Below are positions 31,977 through 42,620 of a stretch of 64,000 nucleotides of DNA, in pieces. Under the pieces are notes generated by a model, which was not told where the DNA came from, did no database searches, and was given only the letters and a program-made list of their open reading frames with translations. The DNA is from Yponomeuta sedellus. Lineage: Eukaryota > Arthropoda > Insecta > Lepidoptera > Yponomeutidae. The DNA lies in assembly GCA_934045075.1 (NCBI GenBank), contig OW203727.1, forward strand, positions 18,040,861 to 18,104,860, read 5' to 3'. The position numbers and the translations under genes were made by a program. How positions within the stretch are numbered: the stretch's first letter is position 1; each line of letters opens with the position of its first letter.

Positions 31977-32495
31977 ATTATTTGTTAGTACTTTAACCGA
32001 TCTATTATTATTGTTCAAATATAAACGATTTTGTGAAACTAACAGCTTTGACGTTCATTATGTAAATGTTTTGTTTTTATAATGAAAAGATTTTTTTTTA
32101 CTTTTGAAGTCATTTATGTGACATAAAGTCCCGCCGGTACCCATTGTTTACGGAACCTTAAAAATGCGTTAACAATTTGATGTTGATTGTATGTAGCCAC
32201 CCCAGCGAAAGGAGAATGCTCTCTTCAGGCGGATTATTATTATCGATCCGAGCATTTTCTCCCTAATTAGGGAAGGTAATAGGTACTCGATCGCGAAGGA
32301 AAGCAAATCATTTTGAAAGCCTCCCCGGTCCAATAATGAACCATAAATACACAGAAAAGCGGGGCGAAAAATCACGCGGCAATTTTTCTCACGACTGCCT
32401 TAGTAAAAAATAGTGACATGTTTTTAGAGTTTACATATGGTTATTTGTAAAAAGGGGATTTCGACAGGGAGGTGATATTTTTATCGTTATCAACG
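31977..32495. other. No gene recognised
   Basis: AT-rich unique sequence. A short frame at 32169-32375 (minus) has no family feature. Confidence 0.35.
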
Positions 32496-32593
32496 CTTGT
32501 ATGTCCCTACTGCTGGGGCACGGGTCTCGTCCTGCATTGCAGGAAGGTTAGGCCACACTCCACCACGGGGGCCAAGTCCGGGTTGGTATTTTT
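32496..32593 (-). mobile_element. 5S SINE tail, 5'-truncated
   Basis: TATCAACGCTTGTATGTCCC, GGGCACGGGTCTCGTCCTGC and CCAAGTCCGGGTTGG. A short TATTTTTAT on both sides is a possible duplication. Confidence 0.8.
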
Positions 32594-32897
32594 ATAGCAA
32601 TAAAATTTCGGATAAAAGGTTGAAGTCTTGTTTAGTAGTGTAACGCGTTGACTTACTTTTCAATGGTTATGTACTTAATTGCTTAGTTTATACTTTATTT
32701 CATAAGAAAACTCGATCGTTTCCGTTGGATAAAATGAAGAATTTTTAAAGATTTTCTGACTTTGCCGAAGAGAGATTTATCTATGACGGAGGAAAAGCAG
32801 CTTTTTAAATCAGTTTGTTGTATCAACTCCTCGTTCTGAAAATATAATTCGCTCTTATTTTATACGTTATTCTGTAGAGTTTTCCTATATAAATAAA

Positions 32898-33185
32898 TGG
32901 TATCAGCCCTCTATATGTCCCCACTGCTAGGGTTCGGGACTTGTCCTGCATCGCAAGAAGGTTAGGACATACTTCAGTGGCGGGCTTTACTGTCAGAAGT
33001 TATCAAACCGCCCATAAGACGACTTACATGGCTTAACGACTCCATTACGTGACAGCCGGCACCAATGGTTTAACGTGCCTTGCGAAGCACGGAAGCGCTC
33101 GGAAAAAATGCCACTAGCGGTCACCTAACCAGACCGCGCCTGTTGTTGCTTAATTTTAGTGATTGATTCCAATCACTTGGTGAAG
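32898..33185 (-). mobile_element. 5S SINE with head, internal deletion
   Basis: Minus strand head (TGATTGGAATCAATCAC, TTAAGCAACAACAGGCGCGG), body ACGTTAAACCATTGGTGCCG and tail. About 60 bp around the CCGGACTTGGCC segment is missing compared with 33363-33725. It faces that copy head to head, 180 bp away. Confidence 0.8.
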
Positions 33186-33362
33186 AAATAAATAAATTAT
33201 AAGTAGTAATAGTTACACAATTGGCTTGCAAAAAATCAATGATACGACGGTATTCGTACAAGATTTCTGTCTGAATATCTAGGCGAATATCCTAGAATAT
33301 TTGAAACTATCTGGATGCTGATCTTCGACTACTGTTAATTTACTGTCAATAACATTAAAAAA

Positions 33363-33725
33363 GCGCTCGCGGCCTGGGCGAACCGAGTGATTGGAATCAA
33401 TCATTTGGTTAAGCAACAACAGGCGCGGTCAGGTACGGGATGGGTGAGCGTCCCGTGACTACCGCTTGTGGCATTTTTCCGAGCGCTTCCGTGCCTCTCA
33501 AGGCACGTTAAGCCGTTGGTGTCGCCTGTCATATAAATGGCAGTCGTTAAGCCATGTCAGAGGCCTTATGGGCGGCTTGATAACTTCTGACAGTAAGGCC
33601 CGCCACTGTCTTACAATCCTCCACCAACCCGGACTTGGCCCCCGTGGTGGAGTATGGCCTAACCTTCCTGCGATGCAGGAAGAGACCCGTGCCCCAGCAG
33701 TGGGGACATACAAGGGTTGATAACG
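33363..33725 (+). mobile_element. 5S SINE, complete reference copy
   Basis: A 12-bp duplication, AACATTAAAAAA / AACATTAAAGAA (33351-33362, 33726-33737; one mismatch), defines both ends. It starts GCGCTCGCGGCC, has the 5S-like GGTTAAGCAACAACAGGCGC and GGGATGGGTGAGCG, then body and tail, and ends GGGTTGATAACG. This 363-bp copy sets the true length of the family. Confidence 0.9.
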
Positions 33726-33737
33726 AACATTAAAGAA

Positions 33738-34293
33738 TTAAAGAAATACATTCATATAGTTTTTATTAAGTCAATTTCATATCGCTGCCATAGAACCATA
33801 ATCGACGTATTTTTTCTCAAGTTTTAACTTCTGTATTTTTTCAGTCAGCCGTGCCTATAACGTTAAATATTCGTTTATAACATAATAAAAGTTCCTCCAT
33901 TAAGTGGTCCTTACAACTTGTGCTAAAAAATTTAATAGGCTAAGAATTAATTCCGCAAAGCTTGGCCGCCATGTTGATTTAATTTGCAAAAGTTTTTTTA
34001 TTGCTCCGTTCACGTACTTAGTTGAAGTACCTAGGTTTTTTTTTTTGTAGAAGTAATGATAATTTGGTATTATGTGTATTTACGTTGGTACTGAAGGTTG
34101 TATACCTAATATTACATACCTACTTTTGTGTTGCAAAGTCAACTCTATTGCATGACTTGCTGATATGCTAAAAACGGAATTTATCAAATAAACTTTAACT
34201 GTCTAATCTTATTTTTATAGAAATACGATTCCTTAAAACACTCTAAACTCCGATTAAAAAAATCTTTTGTGGAGATTTTACCAGGAAAATACT
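33738..34293. other. No gene recognised
   Basis: AT-rich unique sequence without an open frame. Confidence 0.4.
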
Positions 34294-34433
34294 AAATAAC
34301 CTGTCTATATTCTTTTTAAAGCACTAACCAGTGCTAAGGAATTCTACCTTAGAAAAATCCATCCATGCCGGTACTGGAACCCGCTACCTCTGGCTAACCG
34401 TGCCAGCGCTCTCCCGACTGAGCAGGTTAGCCA

Positions 34434-34740
34434 GAGTGCTTAGTGCGAGTTTGACAGATCCAATCGAATAACTTTACTACCGCGTTAATCGAGCATCGAG
34501 TAGTGAGTATGAGTAAGTTAACCGTTCGAACTGGCAAAACGCTGTCACAGTACAACTCGCACTCGCGTTTATTCGTGTTTTGGCTGGTAAACGTGTTCAC
34601 TTCTCAACGTAAACCATTACAACTCGCACTCAGCAATTTTAATTTCCATACTTGTCGGTAGGTGGCGCTTCCTCGACGCCATAGAAATATGAGTTGACGT
34701 TAACGCAATCGAGTAGTTAAAAAACTCGCACTAAGCACTC
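34434..34740. mobile_element. 307-bp MITE, tandem copy A
   Basis: Tips GAGTGCTTAGTGCGAGTTT and its inverse. The word ACTCGCACT recurs three times on this strand. It is nearly identical to copy B, from which it is separated by one T. Confidence 0.9.
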
Positions 34741-34741
34741 T

Positions 34742-35047
34742 GAGTGCTTAGTGCGAGTTTGACAGATCCAATCGAATAACTTTACTACCGCGTTAATCGA
34801 GCATTGAGTAGTGAGTATGAGTAAGTTAACCGTTCGAACTGGCAAACGCTGTCACAGTACAACTCGCACTCGCGTTTATTCCTGTTTTGGCTGGTAAACG
34901 TGTTCACTTCTCAACGTAAACCATTACAACTCGCACTTAGCAATTTTAATTTCCATACTTGTCGCTAGGTGGCGCTTCCTCGATGCCATAGAAATATGAG
35001 TTTACGTTAACGCGATCGAGTAGTTAAAAAACTCGCACTAAGCACTC
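34742..35047. mobile_element. 306-bp MITE, tandem copy B
   Basis: It has the same tips and orientation as copy A with a handful of substitutions and one deleted A (TGGCAAACGCTG). Copy A has GAGCATCGAG where B has GAGCATTGAG. Confidence 0.9.
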
Positions 35048-35284
35048 CGAGGTCGCGGGTTCGAGTCCCGGCGTGGGTGGAATTTATAGCCCCTAAATAG
35101 GTTTTTAAATAAACTGTCTTTAAGAATAGAGGAATCCTGATTTTATAAATAAGGCTGTAAATATTTTTAACGTAACTCATCATCTCGTGTAGTATTTCAT
35201 CATGCTATTAAGCACGGTACACTTACGTCAAAACGTGAATAAACATAGTCCCTTCGGTACAGATACTCGTCGCATAGCCACGGC

Positions 35285-35324
35285 ATTGAATTTGAAGTAA
35301 GTATTTCCTTACTTCAAATTCAAT
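35285..35324. repeat. 17-bp perfect hairpin
   Basis: ATTGAATTTGAAGTAAG faces CTTACTTCAAATTCAAT with a 6-base loop. The flanking CACGGC..AGCCACGG suggests that a short repeat of the target also exists. Confidence 0.8.
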
Positions 35325-35526
35325 AGCCACGGTGGTGTCAAACAAAAGAGTCAGTGAAAATGCCGCCTCTATATTTAAATATATAAATATACACTAGAGT
35401 GTACGGAGGTCAAATATTTAATTAACATTATAATAATAAATACCACGGTGTTCTAGTACAGTGTAATGATAGCCAAATCCCTTCCCGTTTTTAAGGCTAT
35501 GGTAAAGGAGTTCTATCTCACTACTA

Positions 35527-38437
35527 AAGTCGTTTGCAATAGAATCCAACAATCATGTAAACAAACCAAATTGTCACGATTACTCCGTAATCACATACAT
35601 TTGACGATCAATTATGAACATAGTCTGATTTCAACGAACGCACCATTGTTTTCACATTATCTTCAACACGATTTAACTTGTATTTATAAGTTAAATTTGT
35701 TAAAACATTTGCAACGTAAAAATTTCGAAGTATTTGACAAGCTGTCATCTTAGTTTTTTACTCATCGAACTCTATAAGTCATTGAAAAGTTAGTGTTGTT
35801 CGTAATCTGAAGTTATCTTTTATTTTTAATTTAATAAATTATTTTAATTTAATATTATTTGAATACAATAAAATTTTTTTTTCAAGAGCTTAATATAATT
35901 AACCAAAACGGATTGTATCCTAAGCCATAAAAATAATGGTTAGTTTTAAAAAATTGACAGGTGGCCATTTTGTTAGAATTGTCATTCAAAGTCATTCACT
36001 GTTTTGTGGGTTCGCTGTGCATTAGTGTTTTCTGTTTCCGTTTTCTGTTTCCGATTTCTACGACTTTGCATTCTCATTTTGGACTTTTGTTTTGCTTTAC
36101 GATTTGGCTGGACATATTTTTCTTGGAACGACGACCTTTGCACGGCATCACGGACTTTGATATAGCATACGATTGGTATTTTTTCTCAAGGAGTAATCAG
36201 GAGGTAAGAATGATTTAGATCTATTACCTACAACGGAAATCTATTAGACGCACTTTAATATTGTTTTGCCCTCGTAACTAATTATTTGAATAGATCACAA
36301 TTACTGAAATGTATGTGTGTAAAATTATATTTGTTTTTAAGGTTATAATGAGCGAGCCGCAGCCAGGTTCGTCGGGGACTGCTCCGCCGCCGCCGGTCAA
36401 AAAACCAAAATTGGCTGTTAAAAAACAGTTATCGCAAAGGGAGAAAAAAATTTTGGTGAATATTTATAATCACTTGGAGAAAACCTCTCCTACATACCCA
36501 TCAAAAATGGAATTATATAAAACCACCTCAAAAATAATGGACGTCTCAGAATATATTGTTCGTGACGTAATGAAACATTACACACAAAATCAAGAAGTAC
36601 CCCAGCCTAAGGTATTTATAATATTAACTTAGCCAGCCTTTTTTTTACTCTTTTGAGCTTTACTTTATTTGTTATGTTATGATTTGTGCCATTTAGTATT
36701 CTCTGTCTGTTTTTTAGGAGAGACCTGCAAATCGAGCCATAATTGATAAGTTAGATGATTTTATCTTATCTGCAATAAGAAGAAAGGTTCATAAATTTTA
36801 CTTTGATGGGGAATTGCCAACCATTGCCAAAATTTTGACAGCAGTCAATGAAGATGACAGCCTACCAAATTTTACATTCGGTACAATGTATAGAATATTG
36901 AAGAAATTAAACTTCACATACAGCAAGCGATCAAGAAAAAGCATTTTGCTAGATAGACCTGACTTACAAATTTGGAGGGTGAATTATTTGTTGAAAATCA
37001 ATGAATACAGAAAGCAAAATAAAAAGATTTATTATTTGGATGAAACATGGCTTAATGAGGGTGAGAGCTTTTTATTTATTTAAATGCTTAATTTTTTTTT
37101 GTGTTCCGCAGGTTGCTTAAAAACATTTGTTTGAGATAATGGTGATAGATAAGATACTTATTTCACACATTATTTTAAATTGTGAGAGGTTACAGGTTTG
37201 CTTAATTTTAAATATAAATAATGTTTTTATTGACATAATTATGTATTTAAAACTTTTTTTTTACTTAGGGCACACCTGCAATTATGTGTGGATGGATAAT
37301 GACATCAAGAGTAGTAGACAGGCATTCTTGGGAGGCCTTTCAAGTGGCTTAAAAAATTCTCAGAAAGGAAAGAGGCTGATTATCACACATATAGGCAATG
37401 AAGATGGTTTTTTAGAAGGCGCAGATTGGGTTTTTGAAGCAAAAAAGTCAGATGGCGATTATCACGGGGAAATGGATGCTCATAATTTTGAGAAATGGTA
37501 AGGTTTCATTTGTGTATTTTTGTATATTTATGATAACACTATATAAAATTAATATTATTAAATATAAAATTACATTATGACAGAAAATTATCTTTTTTGT
37601 TTCAGGTTTAAGATGGTTTTAGACAAAATTCTGCCGGGATCTGTAATTGTAATGGATAATGCTCCATACCATTCTCGCCAACTCGAACGAGTGCCCAACA
37701 TGAGCTGGAGGAAGGATGCTATACAAGAATGGTTACGTAGCAAAAATATAGCTTTTGAAACAAGTGAAATAAAAGCACAGTTACTCACAAAATTTGATAA
37801 AAAAAATTATGTTACAAAATACGTTGACGAGCTCGCCGCATCGAAAGGAATAACTGTGCTTCGCCTTCCTCCCTACCACTGCGAACTCAACCCAATTGAG
37901 CTCATTTGGGCACAGGTTAAGTCGTATGTTGGGAGAAATAACAAATCTTTTAAAATGGCGGAAATAAAAACTTTATTGAACGAAGGGTTGGCGAGAATCG
38001 GAGCCGAACAATGGTCGAAATGCGTAAGTCACGTCCTAAAGGAAGAGGAAGAAATGAAAAAGCTCGACGGCATTTTAGACACGGCAAGCGATGACACAAT
38101 GGTTCCATTTATAATTACGGTCACCGGCGACACTTCTGATAGTGATGATGACGAAGGCGAAGATTTAAATTTGTTTTAATAAACACTTTTTTATATATAA
38201 TCAGTTTTATTTTATAGTCTATGGCTTATATATTTAATCTATTTAGTCAGTTTTATTTTAGTACCTATCCTACTATGGGCCATAGTCTATGACTTAAAAT
38301 TAAAATAATTAGAAAAATAAATTTAATTAAAATTAAATTAGAACACTATGACATCACTGTGGGCATAAACAATACGCTGTCAATGTCAGTCCGCCATATT
38401 TGTTTACATTATTGTTGGATTCTATTGCAAACAATTT
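35527..38437 (+). mobile_element. Long-spacing Tc1/mariner-type transposon, apparently complete
   Basis: TIRs share GTTTGCAATAGAATCCAAC and then AATNATGTAAACAAA (35532-35565 and the inverse of 38399-38432), with a single mismatch over 34 bp. Outside them, TA is found at 35525-35526 and 38438-38439. The element has one spliced gene, all exons open. Its 5' part contains a possible non-coding first exon ending at a strong donor (CAGGAG|GTAAGA, 36203) with acceptor TTTTTAAG|GTT at 36341. No internal insertion is visible, so it may be young. Confidence 0.85.
36348..38179 (+). CDS. Four-exon IS630/Tc1/mariner-type transposase, DD-80-E
   Basis: Exons 36348-36611, 36718-37060, 37269-37497 and 37606-38179. 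All introns are GT..AG, with phases 0, 1 and 2. The product is 469 residues. The P-rich N-terminus is followed by a helix-rich DNA-binding region (~30-180). The DDE_3-like core has D196 (YYLDETWLNE), D296 (VIVMDNAPYHS) and E377 (CELNPIELIWA), with K/R-rich spacers. 80 residues separate the second D and E, against 34-39 in classical Tc1/mariner. Known groups with such long spacing include one described as DD82E (Sailor; recollection). An acidic tail (SDSDDDEGED) ends the protein. The stop TAA overlaps an AATAAA signal (TAATAAA at 38177). The start is chosen because it follows the acceptor and opens MSEPQPGSSG. No lesion is seen, so activity is plausible but untested. Confidence 0.85.
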
Positions 38438-38439
38438 TA

Positions 38440-38942
38440 CACTGTAATACTGATAGGCTCTTACTAATAAACACCGTATAAGCCTGATATAGTCACACAG
38501 TGTTTTGTTCACATCATTTGAATGTAATTTTCAGTTGGAAGAAAAGAGACAACACACTGCATAGTTATACAATACTTACACCAAGTTTATTAGTAAGGCT
38601 GTTATTATTTAATTTTGTAATATTGTCCTGCTGTTGTTGTGTTCTACTTATGTCCTTTGAATGTGTATATTTTGTTAATTATTTTTTTTTTATGTATAAG
38701 ATTCATTTTTTATTTTTATTTATGTAAATTATTTGTATGTATCTGTTAATAACATTAATTAATGTTAATTATTTGTATGTTTGTTAGATCTGTGTAATAT
38801 GTCCATGAATATATTTTGTTTTAATAATTTTATTTATTAAAACTGTTATTTAGGCATGTTTTTATATAGGTACCTCTGAAATTATCGTTTTCTATGTTTT
38901 TATGTACATGTACTTCCTTCTCTAATATATTAGTCCAGTTCA
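38440..38942. other. No gene recognised
   Basis: AT-rich. A 75-codon frame at 38500-38727 is hydrophobic low-complexity sequence and not credible as a gene. Confidence 0.4.
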
Positions 38943-39070
38943 TCCAAAGGTTGTCTGGAAGAGATCACTTTTAGTGATATGGTCGCCGCCGTCTGTACTC
39001 TTAGGTTAAGAAATATCTGTGTAATTTCCAGTTCTATGTATACAATAAAGTGTTCTCTATCTATCTATCT
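38943..39070 (+). mobile_element. LINE 3' end with (CTAT)n tail
   Basis: TCCAAAGGTTGTCTGGAAGA, GATCACTTTTAGTGATATGG, CGCCGCCGTCTGTACTC, then TACAATAAAGTGTTCTCTAT and CTATCTATCTA. Related minus copies are at 12250-12345 and 39860-40148. Confidence 0.6.
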
Positions 39071-39404
39071 ACTCTTACAAAAAATATATCTTTTACTTAT
39101 CTAGTGTAGGCAGCAACTTTCCTTAACGGTCAACCCGGAAGTCAACTAGGTAAAAAAATTAATAATTTATAAATATCAATAATGATGAAGAAGGGTAGCC
39201 ACCCTGCGTGAACGATCACGCAATAGATTTTTTATAACGATACAAAAACAATTTTATATCATTATTGTTATTAAAATGATCGCATAAAAATATTGCATAT
39301 TAGCAAACTTAGTGCCACTTAACCAGCTAACCTAACTTTAGTCCTCTAGCCCTAACCTTAACTTTAGTTTATGTAACCACCCAGCTGTAAGGAACATACA
39401 ATCT

Positions 39405-39582
39405 AAAAACCTATTTAGAGGCTAAAAATTTCACCCATGCCGGGATTCGAACCCGCAACCTCTAGTTATCCGTGCCAGAGGTTGCGGGTTCAAATCCCGG
39501 CATAGGTGAAATTTTTAGCCTCTAAATAGGTTTATAAATTGGTCCTTAGCACGGGTTAGTGCATTAAAAATAAAAATAGTTT
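39405..39582 (+). mobile_element. SINE A foldback copy
   Basis: A 12-bp duplication, AACATACAATCT / AACATATAATCT (39393-39404, 39583-39594; one mismatch), flanks it. Left arm AAAAACCTATTTAGAGGC..CGAACCCGCAACCTCT is the inverse of the right arm. The arms meet in the anticodon region (CCGTGCCAGAGG). The tail CCTTAGCACGGGTTAGTGC, ATTAAAAATAAAAATAG closes the unit. Both ends are therefore fixed. Confidence 0.9.
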
Positions 39583-39859
39583 AACATATAATCTGTTTAG
39601 ACTTATAGGAGGTACAACTTCATATATTGCCAATAACTTACGTGATTGGACTCTAATACACAGCCGTCACTCAGTAATGGACACGTCTACCGCATTTCGA
39701 CCTCAGCCTAGTTTTTCCGCACAACACTGACGTTATCGTATTCCATTGCCGTCAGTCTGCGGTCGTGGCGTAGACCGCAACGCGCTGCCAACAATAACTA
39801 CGCCGCAGTGTACTGTGCACGGAGTAGCTATAGCTTTACTTAGGCGTGGGGCATATAGG

Positions 39860-40148
39860 AAGATAGATTGATAGGTAGATAGAGAACACTGTGTTGTACA
39901 CAAAAAAGGAATTGACACAGATATATTATGTTCTTTTTTTTAATGCACTAACCCGTGCTAAGAACAATCTTAAAAACCTATTTAGAGGGTAGAATTCCAC
40001 CCATGCCGAGATTCGAATCCGCGACCTCTGGCTGTCCGTGCCAGCGCTCTTTTCCCTTTTCCCAACTGAGCTCAGATATATTTTCTTAAACATAGAGTAC
40101 AGATGGCGGCCTTATGACTAAAAGTTATCTTTTCCAGGCAACCTTGGA
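39860..40148 (-). mobile_element. LINE 3' end interrupted by SINE A
   Basis: AGATAGATTGATAGGTAG..ATTGACACAGATATATT at the left and CAGATATATTTTCTTAAAC, AGAGTACAGATGGCGGCC, TTATCTTTTCCAGGCAACC at the right form one LINE 3' end, split by the SINE at 39928-40072. Confidence 0.65.
39928..40072 (-). mobile_element. SINE A, plain tailed copy
   Basis: A 10-bp duplication, CAGATATATT (39918-39927, 40073-40082). The tail (TTTTAATGCACTAACCCGTG on this strand) is at the left, box B inverse is in the middle and the head is truncated at box A (CCCAACTGAGCT) with a 12-bp pyrimidine insertion beside it. Not a foldback. Confidence 0.85.
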
Positions 40149-40577
40149 TAGAGTGGAGCAATACGTTCGAGAAGGAAGTAGACGTACAAACAAGTCAAAT
40201 TATTTCAGATATATACGAATTGTACATGCTTAATTGAGAAAGTTATTATACTAACTGTTAATAGATACATACAAATAATGTACACAAATAGAAACTAATA
40301 AAAAATATATATCTTACCTAAAGTTACATATAAAAAGCTGACAAAAAAATTAAATTAATTTATGACCTGAATCGAAACCCATAGCACAGTGAGCCAGGAT
40401 TTACTCATGTAACTGAACTATGCAAAAAATTATTTTCATTTCATTATACGAGTATTATATACAAATAAAATAAAACGAGGGCGTGGAAAAGACGCGACGC
40501 GGTCTGTCCTATCTGTATCAGTGATGCCCATCACTTAAAACATTGGCATCTGCATCCACGTAATAAGGTTCATTATA
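40149..40577. other. No gene recognised
   Basis: AT-rich unique sequence. Confidence 0.4.
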
Positions 40578-40691
40578 CAGTGTCCAGTGGCACCTTCACT
40601 CACACTAGATGCATGAAGGAACCACTCGTACGTTGCAGTGCCTGGGACATTGTTTTAGATGGTGTAGGCTTGCCCATCACCTAAACCATCC
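40578..40691 (-). repeat. Hairpin module H, copy 2
   Basis: ACAGTGTCCAGTGGCACC, TTCACTCACACTAGATG, GGAACCACTCGTACGTTGC, AGTGCCTGGGACATTG, TTTAGATGGTGTAGGC. The arms are partly decayed. Confidence 0.6.
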
Positions 40692-41044
40692 TAAGAGATT
40701 AGTATAATTTATATACTAATTAATACTAATATATCATCTACCGACTACTTCGTTGACCCGCCTACTTGCGTTGCTTTTAAAGCTAGTGGTTGCTTTATTT
40801 TCATTTTACTTTAAATATTATTTCTACCTATATTCCATTTGATGTACTCGTACTTATATACACTTTGGCATCCTTGTCACCTAGTTACTCTACATCATAG
40901 CTATTTAGTGAAAAATATTTACAAGTTCAGGTTCAATATTGTCCTGTAGTAATTTTTTGTATAAACCTTAGCTTGTTTCCTGTTTTTTTTTCCAAATAAA
41001 TAAAATAAAAAATAAAATATAATTGAGTATTGAAAGACTAGTCA

Positions 41045-41130
41045 ATACGTGCAGACCCGACCAAGCAACGGATTTCCTCACGATGTTTTCCTTTGCAGTT
41101 CGCGCGTGGTATTGCGACTACTGCAAATGT
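41045..41130 (-). mobile_element. SINE D fragment
   Basis: GATTTCCTCACGATGTTTTC, CTTTGCAGTTCGCGCGTGG and TATTGCGACTACTGC are the inverse of the middle of the tRNA-headed element at 45769-46205. Confidence 0.5.
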
Positions 41131-41363
41131 ACCGTAGTGTGTCAAATGTCCGCACGCCCTAAGGCCTTTAGACTGTGACGTAATTTGAAACTTGTCGCGT
41201 TAATATGCCACTTGGAGTCACAGTGTATGCTAAACATTATAGGGGCCTAACCGCGATTGTTTAATAAATTAAATTAAGAAAAAACTTAAATGGGAGAGTT
41301 AAAAAAAAAATGTGGCTCGCAAATTATATATCTGATATGTACAAGTCTCATGTCACAGTGTTT

Positions 41364-41487
41364 TAAAAACCTGTTTAGAGGCTAAAAATTCGCGGGTGTA
41401 ATGCATGGGTGGAATTTTTAGCCCCAAAATAGGTTTTTAAAATTGTCCTTAGCACGGGTTAGTGCGCTAAAAAAAGAAAGAATATAA
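41364..41487 (+). mobile_element. SINE A foldback copy, core deleted
   Basis: A perfect 11-bp duplication, TCACAGTGTTT (41353-41363, 41488-41498). Left arm AAAAACCTGTTTAGAGGC, right arm GCCCCAAAATAGGTTTTT, tail CCTTAGCACGGGTTAGTGC. Only scraps of the tRNA core remain at the turn. Confidence 0.9.
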
Positions 41488-41499
41488 TCACAGTGTTTG

Positions 41500-41630
41500 T
41501 TAAGAAATTGTTACAGAACTCCTCCGGTGCAGTCACACCGACTTTTATGATTTATTTGAGTATCTTTGGTAGATCTGAAAATAGTCGTAGGCTAATTAAT
41601 ATGACAAAATAACGTTGGCAGGGTCCGCTA
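41500..41630 (+). other. Possible Helitron-like terminus
   Basis: GTTGGCAGGGTCCGCTAGT at about 41612-41630 ends in CTAG|T and resembles a Helitron 3' end. Otherwise unremarkable. Confidence 0.25.
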
Positions 41631-41683
41631 GTATAATATAATCAACTAATAAGACTTTGTTAATAGGGCATACTTATATCATC

Positions 41684-41995
41684 ATCATCAACCCATTATG
41701 TCCCCACCGATGGGGCAAGGGTCTGTTCCCTGAGGAACGTATAGGCCATACTCCACCACGGGGGCCAAGTCCGGATTGGTGGAGGCTTGCAAGACTAGTG
41801 GCTGGTCTTACTGTCAGAAGTTTTCAAGTCGCCCTAAGGCCTCTGACTAGCCTTAACAACTGCCATCTATGGACGGCAGCCGGCAACAACTGATTAACGT
41901 GCCTTGCGAAGCACGTCGCCGCTCTGAAACATGCCACTAGCGTTTACCTATCCATGCACTGAACGCTCCCTCTGTCGCTTAAACTTTGTGATCGT
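41684..41995 (-). mobile_element. 5S SINE, near full length, second subtype
   Basis: Minus-strand head GATCACAAAGTTTAAGCGAC, GGGAGCGTTCAGTGCATGG, then body GTTGCCGGCTGCCGTCC and the tail subtype with CCTATACGTTCCTCAGGG. GATCA before the head matches 5S rRNA position (GATCACCGAAG). Confidence 0.8.
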
Positions 41996-42249
41996 TTAAG
42001 ATCATATGTAATTAATATTATATTCAATAACATTTTCATTATAGATTCTACATTAACTTTAAGATTTAATATAGATAAAATTGTTAAATATATAATTAAG
42101 CACGAACATCGCGACTTATTGCAATATACTTTGTTTACTCTTGTCTTATTTTAACACATAAAAATCCAGTTCGTAACGAATAAATGGACTAAAAGACACC
42201 GTTGATGGATTGGACCAAAAAATACGCAGTTTTGTCCCATAGTGCACTA

Positions 42250-42470
42250 TTCATTTTCACACAACTTTTGCCATAAAGTCTATAACATACGTCCTACTGC
42301 AGAGCACATGCCTTCTCTCACATAGAGAGTAGGGTTTAATAACCACGCTTACCCACCGTGGATTGGTATGTTTAACGTGAACATCTGAACATTGTGAACA
42401 CCTCAGGTACTCAGGTTTCCTCAAAATGTTTTCCTTCACTTTTAACGAGTGCGCTACAACTTGACGTTGA
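42250..42470 (-). mobile_element. SINE D-like fragment
   Basis: TTTCCTCAAAATGTTTTCC, CTTCACTTTTAACGAGTGC and GGTTTAATAACCACGC resemble the middle of the element at 45769-46205 in inverse orientation. The head is not clear. Confidence 0.4.
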
Positions 42471-42620
42471 AATAAACTGAGTTTACCGTAAATTATTTTA
42501 TTAACGATAATTCACCCTTACTATGTGGACTATGATTTGGTGGCCGTGCACGGGTAAATTCATTCATGAAGTTTCTTCGGCTATCCCATTTTAAATTAGT
42601 ACCCTTTATATAAATCAAAC

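Larger units (their letters stand above)
34307..35106 (-). mobile_element. SINE A compound split by a tandem MITE pair
   Basis: A 13-bp duplication, AAATAACCTGTCT / AAATAAACTGTCT (34294-34306, 35107-35119; one mismatch), encloses the inverted SINE half with tail (34307-34433), the MITE pair (34434-35047) and the rest of the forward SINE half (35048-35106: GGTCGCGGGTTCGAGTCCC, AAATAGGTTTTT). The SINE is cut between its anticodon-like stem and box B, so the MITEs came later. Confidence 0.85.

Noticed and set aside
33466..33720. Open frames of 71-84 codons over the 5S SINE (also 18774-19091, 2668-2883, 9521-9752)
   Set aside because: Same frames recur in every copy of the SINE and have no protein features.
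35466..35753. 95-codon frame at the left end of the four-exon transposon
   Set aside because: It crosses the TIR and the TA target, so it cannot be a gene of either host or element.
35961..36218. 85-codon hydrophobic frame upstream of the four-exon transposase
   Set aside because: It could be joined in frame through the 36203/36342 splice sites, but its composition is low complexity; I treat it as 5' untranslated sequence.
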